Shown: positions 1-8,443, counted from the stretch's first letter. The stretch is 35,691 nucleotides of DNA from Methanolinea sp. (GCA_025453675.1 JALOPW010000020.1:1-35691), one strand, 5' to 3'. Program-made: numbers and translations. Notes: a model not told the origin generated them from the sequence alone.

Positions 1-656
1 CCTTCGCCGAACGCTATCTGCCCCACCTCGATCTCGGTGTTGAAGCTTCCGAACCGGACGATACCCTGGTGGCCCTGCTCAACCATCAAAGAATAGACCC
101 AAGTCCCGAACTGCGCCTCGCTCATCCCCTCCCGGAGGATGCATGGCACTTCATCCTCGAGCACGGACCGGTGGATCTCACCGGCCTTCTCCAGAAGCGC
201 CAGTTCGTAGGGGCTCTTGATTGACCTGGCCCGGGCCGCCTGCAGGTCCATTGGCAGAACCCGGGAGAAGGGAAAGTGCTTCCGGAACCTTTCGGCCAGC
301 GCCACCGGTACCACCTCGGTCTCTATATAAACCATTTCGGGGTGAACCCTCGTTTCACGTGCGGCATCCCGGAAGCTTCGCATCGGCCTTATGTCTGAAA
401 ATGTGGATTCCGCGATTGCACGTTCATGACTGCGACGCACCCAGAACACCGCATCCCCATTCCTCTGTATAAGGAGCACTCCGTCCTGGATGGTCCCCGT
501 GAAATAGTACAGGTTGATCTTTCCGAAAATCACCACCATCTCCCATCCGGGATTGTCGAGATCCATCACAGCACGGAATCTGCGCATCCTTGCCTTTAGT
601 TCATTGGCCGGTACCTGGTTGTGCATGTAACAGAAGAAAAGGTCGTGAAGTAACAT
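1..656 (-). CDS. M24-family Xaa-Pro peptidase, N-terminal part (runs off left edge)
   Basis: Translating the minus strand from the ATG at 654-656 gives an open frame of about 218 residues to the window edge. It contains a creatinase-type N-terminal fold: a Tyr-Tyr-Phe-Thr-Gly-Thr segment at about residue 54, then RRSHERA, and a linker RARSIKSPYELALLEKAG that in this family leads into the metallopeptidase domain. Known members (PepQ/PepP type) cleave Xaa-Pro dipeptides in the cytoplasm using two metal ions. The metal-binding residues lie outside the window, so activity cannot be judged. A GAGAGG sits only 3 nt before the ATG; an in-frame ATG at residue 11 is the alternative start. It is divergent from desulfoferrodoxin. 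Confidence 0.8.
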   Translation of the reverse strand, partial: MLLHDLFFCYMHNQVPANELKARMRRFRAVMDLDNPGWEMVVIFGKINLYYFTGTIQDGVLLIQRNGDAVFWVRRSHERAIAESTFSDIRPMRSFRDAARETRVHPEMVYIETEVVPVALAERFRKHFPFSRVLPMDLQAARARSIKSPYELALLEKAGEIHRSVLEDEVPCILREGMSEAQFGTWVYSLMVEQGHQGIVRFGSFNTEIEVGQIAFGE

Positions 657-786
657 ATTCCTCTCAGTTCACAGGGTAGGGGGTCCATTTGTACTGGTTC
701 ATCCTGGAGTCGGCTCCGGAACCAGGTCAGGAACCATTAAATCCCTCCCGAAGAAGATTTCTCTCTTGCAGGAGTGATAGTAAACT

Positions 787-1167
787 ATGCTTGATGTGTT
801 CAAGTGCGGAAAGTGCGGGAAGATTGTCATGGTTGTCAGTGACGGGGACGGCCAGCTGGTCTGCTGCGGAACGCCCATGGTAAAGCAGGTCGAGAACACC
901 GTTGATGCCAGTACTGAAAAGCACGTCCCTGTTGTGGAATCCCGTGGCAAGGAGATCCTGGTCAAGGTCGGGTCTGTACCCCATCCAATGGATGCGGCTC
1001 ACCATATCCAGTGGATCGAGGTGATGTCAGGGCCCTCGCTCTACGTGAGGGGATTGAAACCGGGCGAGAAGCCCGAGGCCGTCTTCCCGGTCTCCTCCAA
1101 AGACGTCAAGGTCAGAGCATACTGCAATCTCCATGGATTGTGGTCCAACAAACCTCACCACGGGTAA
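787..1167 (+). CDS. dfx: Desulfoferrodoxin (superoxide reductase)
   Basis: A 126-residue protein with both domains of a two-iron superoxide reductase. The N-terminal desulforedoxin domain has Cys7, Cys10, Cys26 and Cys27 (CGKCG and VCCG) for the rubredoxin-like iron centre I. The C-terminal domain has the catalytic centre II ligands: the EKHVP motif with Glu44, Lys45 and His46, then His66, His72, Cys113 and His116 (YCNLHGLW). The family reduces superoxide to peroxide in the cytoplasm of anaerobes without releasing oxygen. A weak GGAG lies 12 nt before the ATG, and a T7 tract follows the stop. It is monocistronic and fits the peroxiredoxin elsewhere in the window as an oxidative-stress function. 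Confidence 0.95.
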   Translation: MLDVFKCGKCGKIVMVVSDGDGQLVCCGTPMVKQVENTVDASTEKHVPVVESRGKEILVKVGSVPHPMDAAHHIQWIEVMSGPSLYVRGLKPGEKPEAVFPVSSKDVKVRAYCNLHGLWSNKPHHG

Positions 1168-1186
1168 ACCCAAAAACCACCGGCTC

Positions 1187-1193
1187 TTTTTTT
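1187..1193 (+). terminator. T7 tract after desulfoferrodoxin
   Basis: Seven consecutive T residues start 20 nt after the dfx stop codon. Archaeal polymerase terminates at such T runs without needing a hairpin; none is obvious here. The remaining stretch up to 1438 holds no convincing gene. Confidence 0.5.
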
Positions 1194-1438
1194 CCTGACC
1201 CGGTGCTTCCATGTCCGTGTGCCATCATTGCCCCAACCGGCCCATATTCCCTGGAGAGGGTTCGTGGGATGAGAAAGGGTGTGGCTCCCGGAATAATTGA
1301 CAGGGATATTGTGCCCTCTGTGCGGGACTGCTGGGATGGGGGGGATCCCACACCCTCATGTGGAAAGAGCATCCAAGATTACCAGGAACCCGGATTATGG
1401 GTAATGCGTACCCTGAAATCCGACAGAATGGACCACCT

Positions 1439-2263
1439 ATGAAGATCCCGCCTTATATCCCTGATTCTTTTCCCGGGGCACTCCCATTACTCGAGTTTTC
1501 CAATATCACGGTGATGAGAGGAGAGAAGAAGCTCCTGGATCGCCTCTCCGTGACCATACGGGAGGGCGAGCACATCGCCATACTGGGCCCGAACGGCTCC
1601 GGGAAGTCCTCATTCATCCGCACCATCAACAGGGAATATTACCCGGTCCTCCCGGAAGATGACGGGGTCGTCTTCCGGATCCGGGGTAAAGACGTATGGG
1701 ATGTCTTTGACCTCCGTCCCCTCTTCGGCATCGTCTCCCCGGATCTCCAGTTTGCGTATACAAGGAGCGTGACGGGCCGTGAGGTGATTCTCTCAGGCTT
1801 CTTCTCCAGCATCGGCCTCTTCAACCACAGGGTCACCCCGTTGATGGAAGAGAGAGCCGATCAGATCATCCGTTTCCTGGAGATCAGGCATCTCGAAGAT
1901 CGGACCATGGACACCATGTCATCAGGGGAAGCCCGGAGATTCCTCATCGGGAGGGCTCTCGTCCATGATCCAAAGGCCCTCATCCTGGATGAGCCGGCCA
2001 ACAGCCTTGACCTGCATGCCCTCCATACCTTCCGAAGAACCCTCCGGAACATCGCCCGTTCCGGGGTGGGGATCATTATGGTCACCCATAATCTCCACGA
2101 CATCATCCCGGAGATAACGCGTGTCATCCTGATGAAAAATGGCAGGTTCTCCCTCGACGGGCCAAAGGAGGATATTTTAACCGATGAGAATATCGGCGAC
2201 CTGTTCACCGTACCGGTGAGGGTAAAGGAGGAGGAAGGGTGGTATTACGCGAGCGGGTTCTGA
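1439..2263 (+). CDS. ABC transporter ATP-binding protein (COG1119/ModF-like), orphan
   Basis: A 274-residue ABC ATPase counted from the ATG at 1439. Walker A is GPNGSGKSS (residues 50-58), the signature is MSSGEARR (160-167), Walker B is LILDEP (181-186) and the H-loop His is His217. The segment around GFFSSIGLF is typical of the COG1119 group, often named ModF or molybdate-transport ATPase, but the substrate is not known for most members. No permease or binding-protein gene is next to it, so it is an orphan subunit. The start is uncertain: ATGs at 1397 (weak AGGA upstream) and 1358 are in frame, but the conserved part begins after 1439. Confidence 0.85.
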   Translation: MKIPPYIPDSFPGALPLLEFSNITVMRGEKKLLDRLSVTIREGEHIAILGPNGSGKSSFIRTINREYYPVLPEDDGVVFRIRGKDVWDVFDLRPLFGIVSPDLQFAYTRSVTGREVILSGFFSSIGLFNHRVTPLMEERADQIIRFLEIRHLEDRTMDTMSSGEARRFLIGRALVHDPKALILDEPANSLDLHALHTFRRTLRNIARSGVGIIMVTHNLHDIIPEITRVILMKNGRFSLDGPKEDILTDENIGDLFTVPVRVKEEEGWYYASGF

Positions 2264-2362
2264 GAGAAGATATCATCCCTGAGTGTAAAAAGGAGATGAG
2301 AGTGCGGGCTTTCCTTCTGAGAACCCGCAGTGTGCTGGACATCACTTCAGGAAGGAGATATC

Positions 2363-2602
2363 TCAACAGACTTCCTGGACCCTGCCCACACGGCCATCTT
2401 CCAGCCGTACCTTGATCCCATGGGGGTGGAAGGATGAGTTGGTGAGGATCTCCTTTACCCTCCCTTCGGTCAGCCTTCCTGTCCCCTGGTCCTGCTTCTG
2501 TTCTACCTTCACCATCGCTCCCGGGAATATCCCGCTCCGCTGGCGCCCGTCTATACTGGTCTTCTCCGGTGCTTTGTAGTGGTTGGGGGGTGATCTCCGC
2601 AT
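2363..2602 (-). CDS. YwbE-like small protein (DUF2196)
   Basis: A 79-residue protein recognised from its C-terminal 55 residues: the pattern KQDQGTGRLTEGRVKEILTN followed by HPHGIKVRLEDG and VGRVQ matches what I recall of Bacillus subtilis YwbE and relatives, normally about 65 residues. The function is unknown; the compact basic domain suggests nucleic-acid binding, which is inference. The start at 2602 has AAGGA 6 nt upstream, supporting the full length with a 28-residue polar N-terminal extension. It converges with the ABC ATPase and diverges from the PEGA protein. Confidence 0.8.
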   Translation of the reverse strand: MRRSPPNHYKAPEKTSIDGRQRSGIFPGAMVKVEQKQDQGTGRLTEGRVKEILTNSSFHPHGIKVRLEDGRVGRVQEVC

Positions 2603-2748
2603 TTTTTTCCTTGCCTGAGAGAGGACTGGTATCCAGTCTTTTGTTCTCTACATTGTTGCAGGTGAATGGTCTAAATACCAGGCGTTGGGGATCTCCACCT
2701 GCGGGTTATTTATCTCATCACAAAGACTCTCTGTCAGATGTGATAATT

Positions 2749-3849
2749 ATGAAACGCATCCAGACAATACTTCTCGCACTCCTCCTTGCAGTCACTTTTG
2801 CCGGAATTGCCACCGCTGAGATGACCATGCAGGCCAGTGCCGGTGGTGCAGGCAGTGTATATACTACCGGCAGCATTTATGTGAGCTCTGCTCCGGCAGG
2901 CGCATCAGCAATCCTTGACGGGGGGCATGCCCAGCTGTTCACACCGGGGACATTCAAAGGAGTTGAACCTGGCTCTCACCAGGTGCTGGTCACCCTGCAG
3001 GGTTTCCAGCCCTATGCGACGACAGTCAAGGTCAGCGCAGGATCAACAGAGAACGTGGTGACAACCCTGCCACCAGTTACAAGTCCTGGCGGCCTGTCGA
3101 TCAGTTCGACACCACGGGGAGCCGGCATTTATGTCGATGACATCTACATGGGAAAGACGAACCAGGTGGTGGGTAATCTCGCGGCAGGACCCCATCGGGT
3201 GGTCATCTCCGAGGCGGGATACGAGACCTGGGAAGAGACAATCAAGGTCATCTCGGGAGAGGTCACTCCAGTAACGGCCACACTCGTTACTGAGATCAAC
3301 CCGGCCCACGGCGACCTCCTGGTCTCTTCCACCCCAACGGGTGCCTCAGTCTACCTCGACGGGGATTTTCGGGGATCCACCCCCTCTGATGATCTCCTCG
3401 ATATCAATGACCTCTCTCCAGGCACTTATACCGTCGCAGTAAAGAAACCGAGATACCAGGATTATTCAACCATTGTCACTATCCAGGCGGGAGGAAAGGT
3501 GCAGGTCCTCGCGCCACTCCAGCCGGCTGCCCAGACCGCTGCGAGCGTGGAGATTACCTCCACTCCGGGCGGCGCTGATGTCTTCGTGAACAACGTGTAC
3601 ATGGGTATCACCCCACTCTCCTTCAATGATGTCCAGGCCGGGACCTACACGGTTGATATACGGATGGCGGGGTACACTCCCTTCACCTCCACCGGCCAGG
3701 TAATTCCCGGTCAGAGTGTCCATGTAATCGCGGCTCTGTCTCCGGTTCCAACCCCAACTCCCACGACAAAAGCCCCGGTCGGTGCGTTCCTGGTAGTGAT
3801 GGCGCTCGCGATGGTTGGAATTACCGGAATAATTTTTTCAAGGCGATAA
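2749..3849 (+). CDS. Surface protein with four PEGA repeats and C-terminal membrane anchor
   Basis: A 366-residue exported protein. Residues 1-23 form a signal peptide (MKR, hydrophobic core, ATA end). Four PEGA-type beta repeats of about 68 residues follow (about 41-108, 114-181, 188-258, 265-332), each opening with a variant of SSTPxGAxVYLDG and ending with a G-Y/F-x-x-Y element. A proline-threonine stalk (PTPTPTT) leads to one transmembrane helix (about 342-363) and a terminal SRR. PEGA domains are cell-surface modules of unclear ligand; many are known from Methanomicrobiales. The frame is open upstream to 2569, but the signal peptide fixes the start at 2749. A TATA-like GTTATTTATC lies about 40 nt upstream. 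Confidence 0.9.
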   Translation: MKRIQTILLALLLAVTFAGIATAEMTMQASAGGAGSVYTTGSIYVSSAPAGASAILDGGHAQLFTPGTFKGVEPGSHQVLVTLQGFQPYATTVKVSAGSTENVVTTLPPVTSPGGLSISSTPRGAGIYVDDIYMGKTNQVVGNLAAGPHRVVISEAGYETWEETIKVISGEVTPVTATLVTEINPAHGDLLVSSTPTGASVYLDGDFRGSTPSDDLLDINDLSPGTYTVAVKKPRYQDYSTIVTIQAGGKVQVLAPLQPAAQTAASVEITSTPGGADVFVNNVYMGITPLSFNDVQAGTYTVDIRMAGYTPFTSTGQVIPGQSVHVIAALSPVPTPTPTTKAPVGAFLVVMALAMVGITGIIFSRR

Positions 3850-3967
3850 AAAACCTGATCTCCCTGACATCTTTTTCACGGGCTTTCTGGCCACATTCCG
3901 TGCATGTTATTTTACCACATCAGACAGGGGCGGGAGGCGTCCCTTGCACCATTTTTTATAGAGACCC

Positions 3968-4300
3968 TCAACGGGGCTTCCGGGCCCTTCTTCCTGGCTT
4001 GTCCTCCTTTCCGAGGATTTTTCGGAGAGCCGCAATCTCCACCCCGTCTGAATCGATGGCATAAAGGGATGTGCCGTAGCAGGGTTTTTTAAAGGGCATC
4101 AGGATCCGTCCGGCCTCCTCGTCGATCCCGACCAGCATCGGTTTCTCGATATGAATCGCGACATCGCGGAACACGTAGCCGGGCGGGATAGGATAATATT
4201 CTCCACAGGTCTTTTTCACCCGGTTGTCGGCCCGTCGCGGGGTGACATTCTTGAGGAGGATCTCCGACCAGATCCGGTTGAAACAGGGTTCCCGTGGCAT
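3968..4300 (-). CDS. DUF1894 methanogen protein
   Basis: A 110-residue protein. The segment SEILLKNVTP, then PIPPGYVFRDV, PMLVGIDEE and RILMPFKKPCYGT follows the pattern I associate with DUF1894, a family of about 100 residues found in methanogens and lacking a known function. The last 15 residues are basic and low in complexity (KEDKPGRRARKPR). No signal or membrane segment is seen. The ATG at 4300 has no clear ribosome binding site. The usual DUF1890 partner is not next to it. The family call rests on memory of the pattern. Confidence 0.7.
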   Translation of the reverse strand: MPREPCFNRIWSEILLKNVTPRRADNRVKKTCGEYYPIPPGYVFRDVAIHIEKPMLVGIDEEAGRILMPFKKPCYGTSLYAIDSDGVEIAALRKILGKEDKPGRRARKPR

Positions 4301-4495
4301 TCAGGGATGGATGGCAACCCAGGGGAGAAAAACATTATGCTGGAATTTAAATTGAACGGTTTCCCTTCTGTAACCCATTGCTCCCTGAAAGAAGTGAATT
4401 GCCTGGCTAAAATGACCGGCCCTCCCCCCGGTTCCTGTTCCGGATGAGGAACCAGACGATGCATCCCTGGAGAGATGACCTCGAATTGAGGACAC

Positions 4496-4998
4496 ATGAC
4501 TGAAGAGATGAAATATGAAGTGACTGGCCGGATATGGGATGTCGAACACTCGCATTATCCTGCCGTCGCAGTGGCAGGTGTCAGCGGTTTGACAGAGATT
4601 GTCGCATTCGGGTACCTTTCCCGTTACATTTCAGGGGAGAACCCCGGCAGAAGGAAGAACCCCATGACCACACCCGTCCTTATATCAGAGAAGATCCCGA
4701 TGACAGCCCCGGTGATCTCCAACACGTCGACCATGTCATTAATGATGCCAAGGTGATACTCCCTTGAAGAACTCCCCGAACCGCTTGACTGGAATATTCA
4801 CCTGCAGCAAATCCCCTCCCGCCAGGTTGCGGTCATAAGGTTCAGCGGGAGGGCTTGCCAGCTATCGCTGACAGCATTGGAAAAAGTCCCCATGAGGCCA
4901 CAAGAGGTGGGTATGATTCCCGGGGGCACTCTTGTCGATTCTCCTGGAACGAACCGGCTTTCAGTTGCGGAAGGAGTCGAGGAGTTATCTTTAAATAA
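4496..4998 (+). pseudogene. SOUL-family heme-binding protein, broken by in-frame TGA and frameshift
   Basis: Residues 1-86 read as a SOUL/HBP domain: EVTGRIWDVEHSHYPAVAV, a glycine-rich GENPGRRKNPMTTPV, and IPMTAPVI. An in-frame TGA at 4754-4756 follows Met-Pro-Arg. The same frame then continues with YSLEELPEPLDWNIH and VAVIRFSG, as SOUL proteins do after their MP(S/R)xY segment, so the TGA replaces one residue. Just after FSG (about 4841-4862) the homologous frame appears to shift by one base (AIADSIGKSPHEATRGGYDS), ending at the TAA at 4996-4998. If intact it would be about 168 residues. Sequencing error near GGGAGGG could explain the shift but hardly the TGA. Confidence 0.7.
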
Positions 4999-5042
4999 CA
5001 TAATGTTATATATTTCTCATTTAAGTTAGAAATAAATAACAT
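4995..5042 (+). promoter_or_regulatory. Promoter with palindromic operator candidate for DUF2178-HTH pair
   Basis: ATAACAT (4995-5001), one A, and ATGTTAT (5003-5009) form a perfect 15-bp dyad. It overlaps the TATA-like TTATATAT at 5006-5013. A third ATAACAT copy lies at 5036-5042, between the expected transcription start and the ATG at 5053. The placement over the TATA box suggests repression. The HTH protein encoded second in the operon is the obvious binder, by inference. Confidence 0.5.
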
Positions 5043-5052
5043 AGGTAGTAAG

Positions 5053-5475
5053 ATGACCGGAAAGAATGCATCCATCTTCAAGTCGCGTGCCTGGATCACG
5101 GGGATGTTCGTCTTTGGGATACTCCTGATTGGAACCGGCCTGGCCGAGTTGATCCTTCTCCCGGCAGGAACGTCGCCCGCCCTTGCATCCTCATTGATCA
5201 GTTCTGGTTTCGTATTGACGATCCTGGCAGGTTTCCGTCTCCGGACGGGTGAGAAGACTCACATGCAGGATGAGCGGACGAAGAAGATCGGGGCATACGG
5301 GCTCTCCTGGTCCTGGTTCCTCACGTTCATGGTGCTCTTTTTAATATTCTGGGCAGATTACCTGCATCTCTGGTCCCCGGACGCCAGTATGCTGTCCGTG
5401 TTTCTCATCCTGCTGATGGGTATCTCGGCCAAGGCCTTCCAGATATACCTGTTTCGGAAGGGGGATGTGGAGTGA
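5053..5475 (+). CDS. DUF2178 four-helix membrane protein
   Basis: A 140-residue integral membrane protein with four predicted helices (about 13-35, 42-62, 83-103, 112-132). Between helices 2 and 3 is the hydrophilic segment [13 protein letters not shown], characteristic of DUF2178 proteins, which are commonly encoded next to a small Xre-type regulator as here. The function is unknown; such pairs are presumed to sense a membrane or cell-state signal. Its TGA lies 20 nt before the regulator's ATG and overlaps an in-frame GTG, so the genes are probably cotranscribed. Confidence 0.75.
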   Translation: MTGKNASIFKSRAWITGMFVFGILLIGTGLAELILLPAGTSPALASSLISSGFVLTILAGFRLRTGEKTHMQDERTKKIGAYGLSWSWFLTFMVLFLIFWADYLHLWSPDASMLSVFLILLMGISAKAFQIYLFRKGDVE

Positions 5476-5495
5476 CCATTTGGGGGGGGGCAGAC

Positions 5496-5717
5496 ATGCA
5501 GACCAGGATAAAGGAATTTCGGGCCAGGAGGAATATGACCCAGGCGGAGCTCGCAGACCTCGTGGGGGTCCGGAGGGAAACGATCGTATTCCTGGAGTCA
5601 GGGAAGTATAACCCCTCTCTCAAGCTTGCTCACCAGGTGGCAAAAGTACTCGGGACCACCATTGACACCCTTTTCATCTTCGGCGACGAAGGGGACTACA
5701 CGGTGACAGAGGAGTGA
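5496..5717 (+). CDS. Xre-family HTH transcriptional regulator
   Basis: A 73-residue Cro/CI-type DNA-binding protein: [20 protein letters not shown] is helix 1 to helix 2, [18 protein letters not shown] is the turn and recognition helix, and [15 protein letters not shown] closes the domain. It consists of the HTH domain plus a short acidic tail ([11 protein letters not shown]), as usual for the regulator partnered with DUF2178. The ATG at 5496 is preferred because the family begins there; an in-frame GTG at 5472 would add eight residues encoded partly by a G9 tract. It probably autoregulates through the palindrome at 4995-5009 (inference). Confidence 0.85.
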   Translation: MQTRIKEFRARRNMTQAELADLVGVRRETIVFLESGKYNPSLKLAHQVAKVLGTTIDTLFIFGDEGDYTVTEE

Positions 5718-5826
5718 GAAGTCCCTCTGGTTCTCTCTGGTACAATGAATACTCATGCCTTGCCTGCTCAGTGGAGGACACCTGTGAAATAAAAAGCGTC
5801 CTCTTCTCATATGCTGAGGGCGTGCC

Positions 5827-6333
5827 ATGCCTGCACGGGTGCTTGTCACATATGCCTCCAAGAAAGGGTCAACAACCTGACTTGCACAGGCAATTGCAAG
5901 GGATTTTGAGAGCGCGGGTATACATGCTGATGTTGCCGAAATGGATACAGTTGTCACCCTTGATCCCTACGATGCGGTGATTCTCGGAACTCCCATATAT
6001 TCCGGAAAACTATGAGGGAACGTTGCTTGCTTCATCAGGCGCCACAGGGAACGGATCGAACATATCCCGGTTTTTGCATTTCAGACGGGTATCCCCCCCG
6101 TCTATCCGAAGGCGGGGGATCCCTTACAGGCCATGGAACTGATGGAAAAAGCTCTGCAACCGGTAAAACCAGTGGCAGTGACGATGTGTGCCGGCATGCT
6201 GGACCCGAAGAATCAATCCTTTGTGGAGAGGTCCCTCGGAAGACTGCTGAAGGTCCCCCTGGGCGACTTCCGGGACTGGAACGCTATCGCAGCCTGGGCG
6301 GGTCAATTGCCGGGGCTCATGAAGATCGGATAA
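5827..6333 (+). pseudogene. Flavodoxin-domain protein with two in-frame TGA codons
   Basis: The frame from the ATG at 5827 to the TAA at 6331-6333 is 168 codons with no frameshift, but codons 18 (5878-5880) and 63 (6013-6015) are TGA. The protein reads as flavodoxin of the protoporphyrinogen-oxidase (HemG-like) type: VLVTYASKKGSTT at the FMN phosphate loop, YDAVILGTPIYSGKL at the second FMN loop, then FIRRHRERI and FAFQTG. Both TGA codons sit where homologues carry ordinary residues, and each could arise from CGA (Arg) by one C-to-T change. An AT-rich TATA-like element (about 5787-5796) and the rest of the frame look preserved, so decay is recent, or the codons are read through. Confidence 0.75.
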
Positions 6334-6421
6334 GAGATACCCGGATTGGCCCGTACTCCCGCTTTTCCCCCTGTTTACAATTATTTTCCATTCCATGGGT
6401 GTGTTGACGACGCCTGTATCC

Positions 6422-8158
6422 CTATTCCAGGCGCCGCCATGCCTGCGGGGGAATACAAATCTCAAACCTGGCCCCTTCGTTGGCCTTTCCGGTCTCCCTG
6501 ATTGTGATACCAGTTATCGAGAGGATGTCACGGGAGATGGCAAGCCCGAGACCGGTGTGCTTTCCAAACCCGTATCGAAAGATATATTCCTTCTCTTCGT
6601 CTCTGATACCCACTCCATCGTCCTCGAAGATCAGGACCATCTTTTTTCCGGGCCGTTCCTCTGTCCATACCCGGATGCGGGTGACCTTCTCCCCGTGCCT
6701 GATTGCGTTGTCGAGCATGTTGGAGATGACCCTGACTGCAAGGGGGTCTGCAAAAATCTCTATTGGATCGATGCGGAGCATAACACCAATCCCTTCATGC
6801 TGGATGTCATCGACTGCATGGGCAACCATGTTCCCGAGATTCTGCCAGGCCGGCTGGCTCGATCCGAATTCCTGGTACTCCCGTGCAAACCGTAAGTGCC
6901 GGGTGATCTTCTCCACGACCTGCGAACTTGAGGAGAGGTACGCATCGTGCGCCGGACCTGCGATGCCCTCGCGCATGAGCTCAAGGTATGCCGAGAGAGC
7001 GGAGATGAGGTTGCTGATATCGTGGAGGGTCAACTCGGTCAGGAGAGATATCTTCTCATTGGCTATCCGGAGCGCCTTTTCAGATTCCTTCCGGCTGGTG
7101 ATGTCCCTGATAACGAGGACGCTGCCGGCAGGGTTGCCTGTGGGGTCCCTTACGAGGGCACCCGCAATGCTGCCCACCCTGTAGGGTTCCTGGCTGATTG
7201 CGGCTTCCATGTCTGACACCTGCCCCTGTTCCAGAATGGTGCGCCAGATAGATTTGTACTCCTTCTCCGGGAGGAGTGATGCGATCTCCCGGCCACGGAG
7301 GTTCTGTTCTTCCATCGCGAATATCTCCGATGCCGCCGCATTGACGGCAATGACCCTTCCGTCCGTATCCAGAAGGACCATCCCGTCCGGCATCGTCCGG
7401 AGAATATCCGGCACCGCTGTCTCAGGGCTTAAAATGAAGAGGCCGCAGGTGAGGATCGCATACGTGATGAGCAGGGTGAAGATGACTATCCCTATAAAGA
7501 CCATATTCGGGGTGAATATCCCAAATACCGGGAGGAGTATCCCTGAGAGAACACCACATACAATGATGGTGACAAGGCCGATGCTGACCAGGAAGCTCTG
7601 CTTACGAATACTTTCATCCAACGCGGCACGCCATGAAGTGATCGACACATACGCCGCCCACAACATCATACTGAGGATGTAAATGGTTTCGGCCAGATAT
7701 ACCGGGCTCCCCTGGACCGGCAGGTACGTGTACCCAATTCCCTCTCTATACAACACTGTATAGATGGTATCAGAGAGGACCCCGAGCATTGAGATGATCG
7801 CGGCAGGGAGATACAGCGCGATAGCCATACACCATTTATTCCTGTACGTGGAAAGGGGATGTCCTGTGAAAGTAAGGACGAAATGGACAGTAAAGGCAAT
7901 AACAAACGGCCAGAAGGAACTGTACTTCAGCCAGAGCCATACGTTCTCATAACCGCCCGTATGCCAGATGAGGAACTCACCAAGGGCCCAGTAGGTCGCA
8001 GCGAGCATCGCCACAATAAAAAGGCGGTTTGCGGGGGATGAGGGGTTTTTTGCAAAGACAAACACCCCGAGCCCGAAAGTGATGAAGGCGGAGAGAAGGC
8101 AGAAGAATACCAGGATGGTGAAGATAAGCATGAACGTCACTTGCCCTGGGATAGTCAC
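6422..8158 (-). CDS. 7TM-PAS sensor histidine kinase
   Basis: About 578 residues. The N-terminal 245 residues hold seven hydrophobic segments (7TM sensor input module). A PAS domain follows (about 251-355, ending VIRDITSRKESEKAL). The dimerisation helix carries the phospho-acceptor in LTLHDISNLISAL (His380, numbered from the TTG at 8161). The ATPase domain has the N-box NMLDNAIRHG (481-490), G1 DDGVGI (514-519) and G2 GLGLAIS (537-543). It should autophosphorylate in response to a membrane signal, but no response regulator is encoded nearby, as is common for archaeal kinases. The start is uncertain: GTG at 8158, TTG at 8161 or ATG at 8131. A 6-bp stem (TCTCAT/ATGAGA, 8178-8193) precedes it. 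Confidence 0.9.
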   Translation of the reverse strand: MTIPGQVTFMLIFTILVFFCLLSAFITFGLGVFVFAKNPSSPANRLFIVAMLAATYWALGEFLIWHTGGYENVWLWLKYSSFWPFVIAFTVHFVLTFTGHPLSTYRNKWCMAIALYLPAAIISMLGVLSDTIYTVLYREGIGYTYLPVQGSPVYLAETIYILSMMLWAAYVSITSWRAALDESIRKQSFLVSIGLVTIIVCGVLSGILLPVFGIFTPNMVFIGIVIFTLLITYAILTCGLFILSPETAVPDILRTMPDGMVLLDTDGRVIAVNAAASEIFAMEEQNLRGREIASLLPEKEYKSIWRTILEQGQVSDMEAAISQEPYRVGSIAGALVRDPTGNPAGSVLVIRDITSRKESEKALRIANEKISLLTELTLHDISNLISALSAYLELMREGIAGPAHDAYLSSSSQVVEKITRHLRFAREYQEFGSSQPAWQNLGNMVAHAVDDIQHEGIGVMLRIDPIEIFADPLAVRVISNMLDNAIRHGEKVTRIRVWTEERPGKKMVLIFEDDGVGIRDEEKEYIFRYGFGKHTGLGLAISRDILSITGITIRETGKANEGARFEICIPPQAWRRLE

Positions 8159-8443
8159 CAACTGATTGCAGGGATCACTCTCATGAAAATGAGAATGTGT
8201 CTGTCATTTCCATCATGTATGCTCGTATCTCGAAGGGAATCATACATTTTTCAGGTGGATATCTGGATGTAGTTCTTCAGCTCACTCTGTTGCCAGAGAA
8301 GAAAACGCTTGTGCATCCCGTTCTCCCTCCACTACAAGCAGGTATCGCGTTCACGATGGTCTACAGGTGAGAGGAGTCTCCCTTGCCTTTCTCTGCAGGA
8401 TATATCTTATAACGATGGAGAAGCGGGACATCCCCTCCCCCGG

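Noticed and set aside
1011-1442. 143-codon plus-strand ORF overlapping dfx
   Set aside because: Out of frame with dfx, most of it overlaps real coding sequence or the gap, and the translation has no domain-like character.
5878-6015. Selenocysteine or pyrrolysine as explanation for internal stops
   Set aside because: Pyrrolysine uses TAG, not TGA; known archaeal selenoproteins are in other lineages and families, and no SECIS-like hairpin was recognised. Kept only as a remote option.
8178-8193. TCTCAT-GAAA-ATGAGA stem before the histidine kinase
   Set aside because: Only 6 bp; it may be an operator or chance, so it is mentioned with the gene and not scored.
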